The translations under genes and the position numbers were made by a program. A stretch of DNA of 64,000 nucleotides from Bradyrhizobium sp. G127 (lineage in GTDB: Bacteria > Pseudomonadota > Alphaproteobacteria > Rhizobiales > Xanthobacteraceae): contig NZ_JAKFGN010000001.1 of assembly GCF_021502575.1 (NCBI RefSeq), positions 1,178,001-1,242,000 on the forward strand. The letters are read 5' to 3'. Shown in pieces: positions 41,411 to 49,751 of the stretch. Below the pieces are notes generated by a model. The model worked only from the letters and a program-made list of their open reading frames with translations, made no database searches and was not told the DNA's origin. Each line of letters begins with the position of its first letter. Positions within the stretch are counted from its first letter, which is position 1.

Positions 41411-42703
41411 ATGGCCAATGTTGTCGTCGTCGGCGCCCAGTGGGGCGACGAAGGGAAGGGCAAGATCGTCGATTGGTTGTCGGAGCAGGCTGACGTCATC
41501 GTCCGCTTTCAGGGCGGCCACAACGCCGGCCACACTCTCGTCATCAACGGGAACACCTACAAGCTGGCGCTGCTGCCCTCGGGCGTGCTGCGGCCGTCGA
41601 AGCTGTCGGTGATCGGCAATGGCGTGGTGTTCGACCCCCAGGCTTTTGTCACCGAGCTTGAAAAGCTGCGCGGCCAGGGTGTTGCCATCTCGCCGGACAA
41701 TCTGCGCGTCGCCGAAAACGTCACGCTGATCCTGCCGCTGCATCGCGAACTCGATGCGGTGCGCGAGAACGCCAGCAAGGCCACCGCCATCGGCACCACC
41801 CAGCGCGGCATCGGCCCCGCTTATGAAGACAAGGTCGGCCGCCGCGCGATCCGCCTGATGGATCTCGCCGATCCGCAGACGCTGCCGCACAAGATCGACC
41901 GCCTGCTGGCGCATCACAATGCGCTGCGCCGCGGCCTCAATCTGCCGGAAGTCGACGGCGCGGAGCTCTTGAAAGAACTGACGGAGATCGCGCCGAAGGT
42001 GCTGCCGTTCGCGGACTCGGTGTGGAATCTGCTCGACCACAAGCGCCGCGAAGGCAAGCGCATCCTGTTCGAAGGCGCGCAGGGCGCGCTGCTCGACGTC
42101 GATCACGGCACCTATCCTTACGTCACGTCGTCGAACACGGTGGCGGCGCAGGCGGCGACCGGCACCGGCATGGGGCCGAGTTCGCTGGGCTATGTGCTCG
42201 GCATCTGCAAGGCCTATACGACCCGCGTCGGGCAGGGCCCGTTCCCGACCGAACTGGACAACGAGATCGGCGAAGAGATCGGCCGCCGCGGCAAGGAGTT
42301 CGGCGTCAACACCGGGCGCAAGCGGCGCTGCGGCTGGTTCGATGCCGTGCTGGTGCGGCAGACCGCGCGGACCTGCGGCATCCACGGTCTGGCCCTGACC
42401 AAGCTCGATATTCTCGACGGCTTCGACACCATCGAGGTCTGCGTCGGCTACAAGCTCGACGGCAAGGAGATCGATCATCTGCCGGCAGGCGAGGGCGCGC
42501 AGGCGCGCGTCGAGCCGATCTACGAGACCATCGAAGGCTGGAAGGAGCCGACGGCCAATGCCCGGTCATGGGCCGACCTGCCTGCGCAGGCCATCAAATA
42601 CGTGCGCCGGGTCGAGGAACTGGTCGGCTGTCCCATTGCGCTGCTTTCCACCAGCCCCGAACGCGAGGATACTATCCTCGTGCAGAATCCGTTTGAGGCG
42701 TGA
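41411..42703 (+). CDS. purA: adenylosuccinate synthetase
   Basis: 430 residues from the ATG at 41411. GTP-dependent joining of aspartate to IMP, first step from IMP to AMP. The nucleotide loop [11 protein letters not shown] (8-18) with catalytic Asp and His in HNAGHTLVI (about 38-46), [32 protein letters not shown] and the [11 protein letters not shown] base-binding loop are all conserved. An in-frame TTG lies three codons earlier. GGGAG is a little far (16 bases) from the ATG. Length is standard. Followed 70 bp later by an unrelated membrane-protein gene. Confidence 0.96.
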   Translation: MANVVVVGAQWGDEGKGKIVDWLSEQADVIVRFQGGHNAGHTLVINGNTYKLALLPSGVLRPSKLSVIGNGVVFDPQAFVTELEKLRGQGVAISPDNLRVAENVTLILPLHRELDAVRENASKATAIGTTQRGIGPAYEDKVGRRAIRLMDLADPQTLPHKIDRLLAHHNALRRGLNLPEVDGAELLKELTEIAPKVLPFADSVWNLLDHKRREGKRILFEGAQGALLDVDHGTYPYVTSSNTVAAQAATGTGMGPSSLGYVLGICKAYTTRVGQGPFPTELDNEIGEEIGRRGKEFGVNTGRKRRCGWFDAVLVRQTARTCGIHGLALTKLDILDGFDTIEVCVGYKLDGKEIDHLPAGEGAQARVEPIYETIEGWKEPTANARSWADLPAQAIKYVRRVEELVGCPIALLSTSPEREDTILVQNPFEA

Positions 42704-42772
42704 ACATGGACACCATGTTCTGTTGATTGACGTTTTTTAAGTACAGGGTTTGCCAAGAATCCTGCAGACTGG

Positions 42773-44368
42773 ATGAGGATGGCTGATTACTACCCGCTCA
42801 TAGCCCGCGCCATCGCCGGACTGGACCCCAGTGCCCCCGGCGAGAGCCGCCGTGCGCTCTATGAACGCGCGCGGACGGCGCTGATTTCCCAGTTGCGCAG
42901 TGTGCAGCCCGCTTTGAGCGAAGCCGAGATCACCCGCGAACGTCTGGCGCTCGAGGATGCGGTGCGCCGGGTCGAGGCCGATGCGGTCCGCCGCGCCGCT
43001 GCGCATCAGGCGGCCTCATCGGAAACGCCGCGCGAACGCTCTGCAGCGCCATCGTCTGCGCCGAACCCGCCGCCCCAGACCCGGGCGCCGCTGGTCAAGC
43101 GTGAAGGACCGCGTCCCGGCGACGCCCTGCGTGAAAGTGCGCGCAGCGCCCGAACCGGATCGGCGCCGCCGCCTGCCGGCCGTGATCGCCCGCCCGGACG
43201 CGGCGATGCACCTTCTGGATCCGAGCCACGCCCGCCGCGCAATCTGCGCGGCGACCAGCCGCCCCCGTTGACACGGGCCCAGCCGCCGGGACAGCCGGGA
43301 TTGCCGACATCGATGCGCGATGTCCGCGCCAACGATCAGCCGACCGATGACACCCGGATGCTGGATGCCTGGACGGAGGAGGCGCGGGCCGGACGCCGCG
43401 CGCCGCCGCAGGGCTCGGGGATGCGCGACGTTGTCGCGGACGCCAACGATCTCGGCGGCGCGACCCGTTCGGCGCGGCGCACCTACGCCCAGAACGACAT
43501 CGATCCGCGCGGCCCCGCGCCGTACAGCTACGACGAATCCGCCGAGGAAGCCGGACGCTATCAGCCGTCCGACCGGCCGCGCGCGCGCATCAACATGCGC
43601 GACGAGCCCGAAAAAGCCGGCCGCGGCTTTCCGCTCAAGAGCGCCATCGCGGTCGGCGTTGCCGTGATCGCCATCGGCGCCGCGATCTGGGGCGGCCCGA
43701 AGGCCTACTCGCTGTTCAAGTCGCTGACCAAGCCGGCACAGCAGGCGGACACCGCGCCGAAGGACGCCTCGGGCACGCGGCCGAAAATCACCGACCGCGT
43801 CGGGCAGCCGGGCGCGACGCAGATCGCGCCGGTGGCGCAGCGCGTGGTGCTCTACGATGAAGATCCGTCCGCGCCGCAGGGCAAGCAGTATGTCGGCTCG
43901 GTGATCTGGCGCACCGAGGCGGTTAAGGTGCCGGCCGGCCAGCCGGCGGACATTGGCGTGCGGGCCGACATCGACATTCCTGAGCGCAAGATCAAGATGT
44001 CGCTCTCGATCCGCCGCAACACCGACGCGTCGCTGCCGGCGAGCCACACCGCCGAACTGACCTTCGTGCTGCCGCCCGATTTCGGCACCACGGTCGCCAA
44101 CGTTCCCGGCATCCTGATGAAGTCCAACGAGCAGGCGCGCGGCACACCGCTGGCCGGACTCGCGGTGAAGGTCACCGACGGTTTCTTCCTGGTCGGGCTG
44201 TCGAATGTCGAGGCCGACAAGTCGCGCAACCTGCAACTGCTGAAGGAGCGGTCGTGGTTCGATATTCCGCTGGTCTACGCCAACCAGCGCCGCTCCATCG
44301 TCGCCATTGAGAAGGGTGCGCCGGGCGAGCGCGCCTTCAACGAAGCCTTCACGGCCTGGGGGCAGTGA
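42773..44368 (+). CDS. proline-rich membrane protein of unknown function
   Basis: 531 residues (an ATG two codons later, 42779, is an equally good start). Residues 1-80 are a charged helical region (YYPLIARAIAGLDPSAPGES, RRALYERARTALISQLR) that looks conserved and may be a small interaction domain. Residues about 80-285 are Pro/Arg/Ala-rich and disordered. A single membrane helix lies near 288-307 (SAIAVGVAVIAIGAAIWG). The C-terminal 200 residues form a soluble beta-rich domain ending FTAWGQ, expected outside the membrane. Such proteins follow purA in related genomes as far as I recall. Function unknown. Confidence 0.8.
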   Translation: MRMADYYPLIARAIAGLDPSAPGESRRALYERARTALISQLRSVQPALSEAEITRERLALEDAVRRVEADAVRRAAAHQAASSETPRERSAAPSSAPNPPPQTRAPLVKREGPRPGDALRESARSARTGSAPPPAGRDRPPGRGDAPSGSEPRPPRNLRGDQPPPLTRAQPPGQPGLPTSMRDVRANDQPTDDTRMLDAWTEEARAGRRAPPQGSGMRDVVADANDLGGATRSARRTYAQNDIDPRGPAPYSYDESAEEAGRYQPSDRPRARINMRDEPEKAGRGFPLKSAIAVGVAVIAIGAAIWGGPKAYSLFKSLTKPAQQADTAPKDASGTRPKITDRVGQPGATQIAPVAQRVVLYDEDPSAPQGKQYVGSVIWRTEAVKVPAGQPADIGVRADIDIPERKIKMSLSIRRNTDASLPASHTAELTFVLPPDFGTTVANVPGILMKSNEQARGTPLAGLAVKVTDGFFLVGLSNVEADKSRNLQLLKERSWFDIPLVYANQRRSIVAIEKGAPGERAFNEAFTAWGQ

Positions 44369-44369
44369 C

Positions 44370-44436
44370 GCATGATCGGGACCGGAACGGCCGCGCCGGC
44401 GCAAAGTGGGGACCGGTTTTCCGATCAGATCATGCG
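44370..44436. repeat. dispersed repeat GCATGATC...GATCATGC
   Basis: The ends GCATGATC and GATCATGC are exact complements. The centre holds AAAGTGGGGACCGGTTTTCCG, the same core as the copies at 21066 and 61181, with an extra GC-rich insert. It starts right at the previous stop and ends 13 bp before the next ATG. Confidence 0.75.
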
Positions 44437-44448
44437 CAAAGGTGATTC

Positions 44449-45099
44449 ATGAAGATAACTCTCGCCGGTTCGCGCCACTTCGGCGTCGAGACGCTGAACA
44501 TGATGCGCGGTCACGGGATCGAGGTGATCCGCGTCGTGGTGGCGGACGGCGAGGACCGGCTCGCAGCCGCGGCGCGCGCCGCCGGCATCGAGGTCGTGGT
44601 GCAGGCGAAGCCGAAGCTGATCGCCGCGTCGGAAATTGCGCCAGGCACCGATCTGATCGTCACCGCGCACAGTCATGCCCTTGTCAGTAAGGAAGCGTTG
44701 CAGGTCTCAAAGCACGGCGGCATTGGCTATCATCCGTCGCTGCTGCCGCGCCATCGCGGCATCGCCGCGATCGAATGGACCATCAAGGAAGGCGATCCGA
44801 TCGCCGGCGGCACGATCTATCACCTGTCGGAGCGGCTCGACGCCGGTGCGATCGCGGCGCAGGACTGGGTGTTCGTGAAGAAGGGCGAGACCGCGCGCGA
44901 ATTGTGGGAGCGGGCGCTGGCGCCGCTCGGCCTGCGCCTTTTGGCGCAGGTGATCGATCAGGCCAAGATCAGCGGCAACGTGCCGTCGATGCCGCAGGAC
45001 GAGCAGTTCGCGACCAACGCGCCAAGACTTGATGTGGAAAAACGGCTCGATTTAGAGAAGCCGCATGCCGCGCCGAAGAGCGCGGCATCGGGAGCGTAG
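44449..45099 (+). CDS. formyltransferase-fold protein
   Basis: 216 residues with the fold of formyl-transferring enzymes (methionyl-tRNA and glycinamide ribonucleotide formyltransferases). The N-terminal Rossmann-like half is followed by the loop YHPSLLPRHRG (94-104) and ERLDAGAIAAQD (128-139). The family catalytic triad is Asn-His-Asp. Here His95 and Asp131 are kept, but the Asn position (two before His) is Gly93. It lacks the C-terminal OB domain of methionyl-tRNA formyltransferase. It may act on another substrate, such as a sugar nucleotide or hydroxamate-like amine, or be non-catalytic. Confidence 0.78.
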   Translation: MKITLAGSRHFGVETLNMMRGHGIEVIRVVVADGEDRLAAAARAAGIEVVVQAKPKLIAASEIAPGTDLIVTAHSHALVSKEALQVSKHGGIGYHPSLLPRHRGIAAIEWTIKEGDPIAGGTIYHLSERLDAGAIAAQDWVFVKKGETARELWERALAPLGLRLLAQVIDQAKISGNVPSMPQDEQFATNAPRLDVEKRLDLEKPHAAPKSAASGA

Positions 45100-45147
45100 G
45101 TTGTCCTGAGTTCCTTGCGGTCTTGGATCGTCCCGGATCCGGGATTT

Positions 45148-45270
45148 GTCATTGCCGGGCATAGCCGTTCGAAGAACGGCGTCGCTCCCGCTCGCCTGTG
45201 CCCCGGCAATCCATCCGCTTCTCGAAATGTTTTCTTATGATGGATCACCGGGTCGAGCCCGGTGATGACG
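45148..45270. repeat. dispersed palindromic repeat, composite
   Basis: GTCATTGCCGGGCATAG with GCCGTTCGAAGAACGGC and TGTGCCCCGGCAAT form a branched hairpin (45148-45210). Then a hairpin ATCACCGGG-TCGA-GCCCGGTGAT follows at 45243-45266. Related to the units at 37943 and 57769. It fills the gap between two convergent genes. Confidence 0.7.
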
Positions 45271-45318
45271 ATCGGATGTGTTGCGCGTTCGTCGCGCATT
45301 GCTGCTTCCCGTTATACC

Positions 45319-45537
45319 TCACGCCGCGCGCGTTTCGCCGACGCGGACGGCGCGCGACACCAGATCTCTCGCGTCAGTGATGCCGCCGGCGGCCTCCTGC
45401 ACGATCACCTGCGCCATCTTCGCCTTCGTCGCCGGCGTGCGATTTTCAATGGCGATGTTCTCCACCGCGATGTCGAGAATCTTTCTCAAGGTGGCGACAT
45501 AATCCGGATCGAATTTTCCCGGCGGCTGATTGATCAT
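45319..45537 (-). CDS. small hypothetical protein
   Basis: 72 residues from the ATG at 45537, with GGAG 8 bases upstream. Mixed charged helical protein without signal or membrane helix: PPGKFDPDYVATLRKILDIA, then VENIAIENRTPATKAKMAQV and QEAAGGITDARDLVSRAV. The frame is open farther upstream but without a good ribosome site. No named family recognised. It faces the formyltransferase gene across a palindromic repeat. Confidence 0.6.
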   Translation of the reverse strand: MINQPPGKFDPDYVATLRKILDIAVENIAIENRTPATKAKMAQVIVQEAAGGITDARDLVSRAVRVGETRAA

Positions 45538-45930
45538 GTGCAGTCTCCATTCCATCTGCTGTCGTTCGGGGCGGTGAGCGAAAGCGCGGTTCATGCTTTC
45601 GATCCTGCCCGTCGTGAGCGGGCGGAACATGCCGCCGCAATGGGGCAGATCTGAGTCGCTTGCGCGAAGATACGACGACGTGAATTTGGAAACGCTCCAG
45701 TCACATTTCCTTAAAGACTTCCGTCACATTTCTTTCATGCGGTCCGATATGCCGCGCATGGAATGAAGCCGCTGAAATCGCACCACATCTTGTATGCGCG
45801 ATTCGACAATTTATGCGGCGCAGGGCATGCTTTCACGCAGGTGTTAAATGGTTGCATGGAACACGAAGAAAATTTCTTTTTGTGCCGCGAGCGGCCGCTT
45901 CTTCACGATAAATTAATGCGAGGTCGACCG
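45538..45930. other. intergenic stretch with a 23-bp-spaced direct repeat
   Basis: 393 bp between divergent genes, noticeably lower in GC toward the right. GTCACATTTC occurs at 45700-45709 and again at 45723-45732, two helical turns apart, a spacing typical of tandem regulator sites. No gene or RNA recognised. Confidence 0.4.
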
Positions 45931-46407
45931 ATGATTTTGAACATTTCCAGACGCGCCCGCGTGATGTCCGGCGCGCTCGCCGCCGTGGTGCTCGCGCTGC
46001 TGGCGTTGCCGCTGGCGGCGGAATACGTCGTGCCGAGCAAGCCGTTCCTGGAGAAGAACGCGTTCTATCTGCGCTCCGCCGGGTTCAGGATTCAACTCGC
46101 CGATGACGCCGCGGGCCGGCGCGCATTGAAGGCGCTGCCGCCGCATCGCTTCGTGATCCACGCCAGGGCGGCTGGCGGACCGCGTTATGTCTATGCCGAT
46201 CCCGGCGTCTGCAATTGTATTTTCAGCGGCACGCTCGACAACTACAAATCCTATCTGGACATTCTGCGCCAGCCGATCCCCGGCGTCGCCGATGTCTCGC
46301 CGGATTACAAGACGCAGGCCAGTGCGCTCTTGATGGACGAGCCGGCCTATTTCGGTGCGCTCGACAACGATGACTCCATGGCGGATTACTTCCGCGACTA
46401 TCTGTAA
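45931..46407 (+). CDS. exported or anchored protein of unknown function
   Basis: 158 residues from the ATG at 45931, with GAGG upstream (an in-frame ATG at 45916 is possible). A hydrophobic N-terminal segment, about residues 11-30, acts as signal or anchor (GALAAVVLALLALPLAAEY). The mature part has RFVIHARAAGGPRYVYADPG, followed by two close Cys in VCNCIFSG, and ends SMADYFRDYL. The Cys pair could bind metal or heme-like cofactors or form a disulfide. No family recognised. The preceding 390 bp is gene-free and AT-richer than the surroundings. Confidence 0.68.
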   Translation: MILNISRRARVMSGALAAVVLALLALPLAAEYVVPSKPFLEKNAFYLRSAGFRIQLADDAAGRRALKALPPHRFVIHARAAGGPRYVYADPGVCNCIFSGTLDNYKSYLDILRQPIPGVADVSPDYKTQASALLMDEPAYFGALDNDDSMADYFRDYL

Positions 46408-46555
46408 TCCGGTCCACGCGTTTCTTGTGCGCTGCCACAAGAAGACTGCGCCCTTCGTTCACCTGTTCGCTGCTGGTTTTGTTTGTTAGCGTTGTGTGTT
46501 GTCCATTCAACACACGCTGACCGCGCGCCAAGTCGCGGCAGCCGGGAGGAACGAA

Positions 46556-47545
46556 ATGGCTATACGTCGCGCCGCGATCGGCCTGATCGCGATGGGCTTT
46601 TCTGCATGTCTGTCCGTGACTGCTTTGTCTGTAAGCTGCGCGCTCGCGCAGGATTATCCGTCCCGCCCGGTGAAGTGGGTGGTCGGTTATCCGGCGGGGG
46701 GAGCGACCGATATTCTCGCCCGCCTGATCGGCCAGCGGCTCTCGGAGCGCCTCGGCCAGCAGTTCATCATCGAGAACAAGCCGGGAGCGGGCAACAACGT
46801 CGGCACCGAATCCGTCGTCAATGCCGATCCCGACGGCTACACGCTGCTGCTGGTCAATCCGGCCAACGGCATCAACGCCTCGCTCTATACCAAGCTGAGT
46901 TTCAACTTCATCCGCGACATCGCGCCGGTGGCGGGCCTCGCGCGGGTGCCGAACGTGATGATCGTGCCGCCGGATTTCCCGGCGAAGACGGTGGCGGAGT
47001 TCATCGCTTACGCGAAGGCCAATCCCGGCAAGGTCAACATGGCCTCCAGCGGCAACGGCACGTCGATCCATCTGTCCGGCGAACTGTTCAAGGCCATGAC
47101 CGGCGTCGAGATGCAGCACGTGCCGTATCGTGGCTCGGCGCCTGCGGTCACCGACATGATCGGCGGCCGCGTGCAGGTGATGTTCGACAACATGCCGTCC
47201 TGCATCGCGCACATCAAGGCGGGCACGCTGCGCGCGCTGGCGGTGACGACAGCTGAGCGCTCCGCCGAACTGCCCCACGTGCCGACCGTCGGCGACACCG
47301 TGAAGGGCTACGAGGCGAGCGCGTGGTTCGGCATGGGCGCGCCGGCCAAAACGCCGAAGCCGGTGATCGACAAGCTCAACAAGGAAGTGAACGCGATCCT
47401 TGCCGAGCCCGCGATCAAGGCGCGGATCGCCGAACTCGGCGGCGTTACGCTGATCGGCACGCCCGCGGATTTCGGCAAGATCGTCGTCTCCGAAACCGAG
47501 AAGTGGGAGAAGGTGGTCAAGTTCGCCGGCGCGAAGGTGGATTAG
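46556..47545 (+). CDS. Bug-type solute-binding protein (2)
   Basis: 329 residues from the ATG at 46556, with GGGAGGA upstream. Sec signal ending near ALA-QDY (about residue 31). Family marks: PVKWVVGYPAGGATDILARL, IIENKPGAGNNVGTE, DPDGYTLLLVNP, MQHVPYRGSAPAVTDMIGG and MFDNMP. A periplasmic binding protein for a small carboxylate or related ligand. No TctAB partner nearby. The chain is clearly diverged from the other two Bug proteins in the window, so ligands probably differ. Followed by a cluster of palindromic repeats. Confidence 0.92.
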   Translation: MAIRRAAIGLIAMGFSACLSVTALSVSCALAQDYPSRPVKWVVGYPAGGATDILARLIGQRLSERLGQQFIIENKPGAGNNVGTESVVNADPDGYTLLLVNPANGINASLYTKLSFNFIRDIAPVAGLARVPNVMIVPPDFPAKTVAEFIAYAKANPGKVNMASSGNGTSIHLSGELFKAMTGVEMQHVPYRGSAPAVTDMIGGRVQVMFDNMPSCIAHIKAGTLRALAVTTAERSAELPHVPTVGDTVKGYEASAWFGMGAPAKTPKPVIDKLNKEVNAILAEPAIKARIAELGGVTLIGTPADFGKIVVSETEKWEKVVKFAGAKVD

Positions 47546-47555
47546 GGGGAAGGCT

Positions 47556-47832
47556 TGTCATTCCGGGGCGCGAGCATTGGCGAGCGAACCCGGAATCTCG
47601 ATGTTGTTTCCGATGAATTCTTTTTGCTCCCTCGCCCCGCTCTTGCGGGGAGAGGGTCGGGGTGAGGGGCGAACTCGCAACATATGTGATGGTGCAGGTT
47701 TTAATGAAGCTGCCCCTCACCCGGATTGCTGCGCAATCCGGCCTCTCCCCGCCAGAACGGGGAGAGGTGAAAAACAGGGCGCACCTCACACTCGACGTCG
47801 TCCCCGCGCAGGCGGGGACCCATACTCCCTGA
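47556..47832. repeat. stack of three dispersed repeat units
   Basis: 47556-47602: a GTCATTCCGGGGCGC ... CGAACCCGGAATC palindrome. 47626-47770: a composite CTCTCCCC element, the reverse of the one at 28227-28354. 47794-47832: a half-unit of the GTCGTCCCCGC repeat also seen at 13378. The remaining bases to 48093 hold no recognisable gene. Confidence 0.72.
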
Positions 47833-48093
47833 GTCATCGTCTTGAGGGAGATGATGGAGCAACGCGCCATGTCGAATCTGGTGCTGGGCTATCGCGGCTG
47901 TCCATTGAGAGACTGCCGTCGCGCGCGGCCGTTGCCGGGGCGACTCCTCGCACGATTGCCTCACGCTGGTGAGGCGCATTCCGTTGTCCTATGAGCAGCA
48001 GAACAACGCGATCGAGGACATTTATCAGGCTGCGCTGCGCCGGCGTCGCGAGAGCAGGGGACGCAAGGAATCCCGAGGATGACGGTTGCGGAT

Positions 48094-48582
48094 CTATGCC
48101 TCGACCCGCAGCGGCGCGGCGAGATCGACGAATTCTTCGTCGCCCGCGCTGCCGTCGCGCCACATCACCACGGCGAAACTCGCGCGGCGATCCAGCGCCA
48201 TCATCGGATGGTGCCAGACATTGCCGCGGTAGGTGATGCCGACGCCGGCCGGCACGATGAAGGCCTGCAACGCGGCCGGATCGGGCAGGCCTTTCCTGTT
48301 GTGAGGCGCGACGCAGACCAGATAGCGGCTGGCCTCCAGCGGCAGGAAGGTCTGCGATGAAAAGCGGTGACGCTCCATCTTCTCAAGCGTCACCGGCAGC
48401 GCGACCGGCTCGACCACGGTGGTGTAGAGAGTCGTCCTTGCGCCAGCGCGCTGGTTATCGAGTGCGGTGGAGAAGTCGATGTTCGGCAGGCTGCGGGGGC
48501 TTGCGATCAGATCGCCGAACGGCGCGAACGCCACCGGATCGGCGATCCGCGCCTTTACTGCGATCAGTCCTGCACTGTCCAT
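48094..48582 (-). CDS. allA: ureidoglycolate lyase
   Basis: 162 residues of the AllA family (cupin-like fold), which splits ureidoglycolate into glyoxylate and urea in purine or allantoin breakdown. Marks: DPVAFAPFGDLIASP near the N-terminus, the central MERHRFSSQTFLPLEASRYL (typical AllA core), APHNRKGLPDP, and GVGITYRGNVWHHPMMAL. Length is usual. The start at 48582 is 29 bp after the Bug gene stop, so the two look co-transcribed. No other allantoin genes are in the window. The ribosome site is weak. Confidence 0.85.
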   Translation of the reverse strand: MDSAGLIAVKARIADPVAFAPFGDLIASPRSLPNIDFSTALDNQRAGARTTLYTTVVEPVALPVTLEKMERHRFSSQTFLPLEASRYLVCVAPHNRKGLPDPAALQAFIVPAGVGITYRGNVWHHPMMALDRRASFAVVMWRDGSAGDEEFVDLAAPLRVEA

Positions 48583-48611
48583 CGTCGCCCAAAGCCCTTT
48601 GGCCGGCGATG

Positions 48612-49586
48612 CTACTTGATCCCCGCCGCCTTGACGAGCGCCGCGCTGGCGACCGTTTGCTGCGCGACCAGCGCGTCCATCTCGCCGGGCTTCATCGGCC
48701 AAGGCTCGACGCCGAGTTTCTTCAGGCCGGCCTGCATGTCGGGGTTCGCCAACACCTTGCTGCCGCTCTCATACAGTTTCTCGACGACCTCCTTCGGCGC
48801 CTTCGACGGCACGAACACGCCGAACCAGATTGCGCTGTCGGCGTCCTTCAGGCCGATCTCAGGCGGGGCGGGAACATCGGGCAGATCGGTGACGCGTTTT
48901 GGCGTCGAGACCAGCAGCGCGCGGACTTGACCACTTTGAATCAGCGGCAGCGCGGTGGCCAGCGGGCAGAAGTAGAAATCGATCCGGCCGCCGAGAATGT
49001 CGGCGATCACTTCCGAACCGCCGCGATAGGGAACGTGGGTGACGTCGATGCCGGCGGCGAGGCGGAATTTCTCGGCGCTGATGTGAACCGCGCTGCCGAT
49101 GCCGACCGAGCCGAAGGTGATGGAGGCGTCTTTCTTCTTTGCCGCCGCGATAAATTCCTGCGCCGTTGTCCATGGTTTCGACGGCGAGGTGATCATGACA
49201 TTGGCGCTGTAGCCGATCATCAGCGCGGAGGAGAGATCCCTGGTGGCGTCGTAGTTCAGTTCGGTGAAGATCGCCGGGGCGATGGTGATCGCGGACGAAT
49301 GCGCGAGGATGGTGTAGCCGTCCGGCTCCGCGCGGACCACGGTGGCGGTGCCGACTGTGCCTCCTGCGCCGGCGCGGTTCTCGACCACGATCGGCTGGCC
49401 GAGTTCGGTGGAGAGTTTCTCGAAGAACATGCGCGGCACCACGTCGGTGGCGCTGCCGGCGCCGAACGGGATGGTGGCCTTGATCAGGTGCGACGGCCAG
49501 GTCTGCGCGGCGGCCGGGGCGGAGATGAAGAGGCAGGCCAGAATCGCGAACCGCTTGAGGTGGGCCTGCATGCGCCGTCGTGTCAT
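48612..49586 (-). CDS. Bug-type solute-binding protein (3), linked to allA
   Basis: 324 residues from the ATG at 49586, with AAGGAG 5 bases upstream. Sec signal ending near AAA-QTW (about residue 28). Family marks: IKATIPFGAGSATDVVPRMF, VVENRAGAGGTVGTATV, EPDGYTILAHSS, VTHVPYRGGSEVIADILGGR and FYFCPLA. A periplasmic clamshell binding protein without membrane partners nearby. The allA gene follows 29 bp downstream, which hints at a ureido or glyoxylate-related ligand. That is inference from gene order only. Confidence 0.92.
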   Translation of the reverse strand: MTRRRMQAHLKRFAILACLFISAPAAAQTWPSHLIKATIPFGAGSATDVVPRMFFEKLSTELGQPIVVENRAGAGGTVGTATVVRAEPDGYTILAHSSAITIAPAIFTELNYDATRDLSSALMIGYSANVMITSPSKPWTTAQEFIAAAKKKDASITFGSVGIGSAVHISAEKFRLAAGIDVTHVPYRGGSEVIADILGGRIDFYFCPLATALPLIQSGQVRALLVSTPKRVTDLPDVPAPPEIGLKDADSAIWFGVFVPSKAPKEVVEKLYESGSKVLANPDMQAGLKKLGVEPWPMKPGEMDALVAQQTVASAALVKAAGIK

Positions 49587-49703
49587 CGCCGCTCCTTGCA
49601 TTGGTGTTTGCAGCATCTTGCCGCCAACACCGGTCTTGCAAGATCTATTCCGGGTGGGAGCGCGGTCTTTACCTCTCCCCGCACGCGGGGCGAGGGCAAA
49701 AGA

Positions 49704-49729
49704 AAAAGCCGGCCCGAAGGCCGGCTTTT
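49704..49729 (-). terminator. rho-independent terminator of rpoH
   Basis: Read on the minus strand: AAAAGCCGGCC-TTCG-GGCCGGCTTTTT then CTTTTG, 22 bp after the rpoH stop. A degenerate CTCTCCCCG repeat unit lies just beyond at 49669-49698. Confidence 0.88.
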
Positions 49730-49751
49730 GCAACTTGTGATGAGAAGGAGA

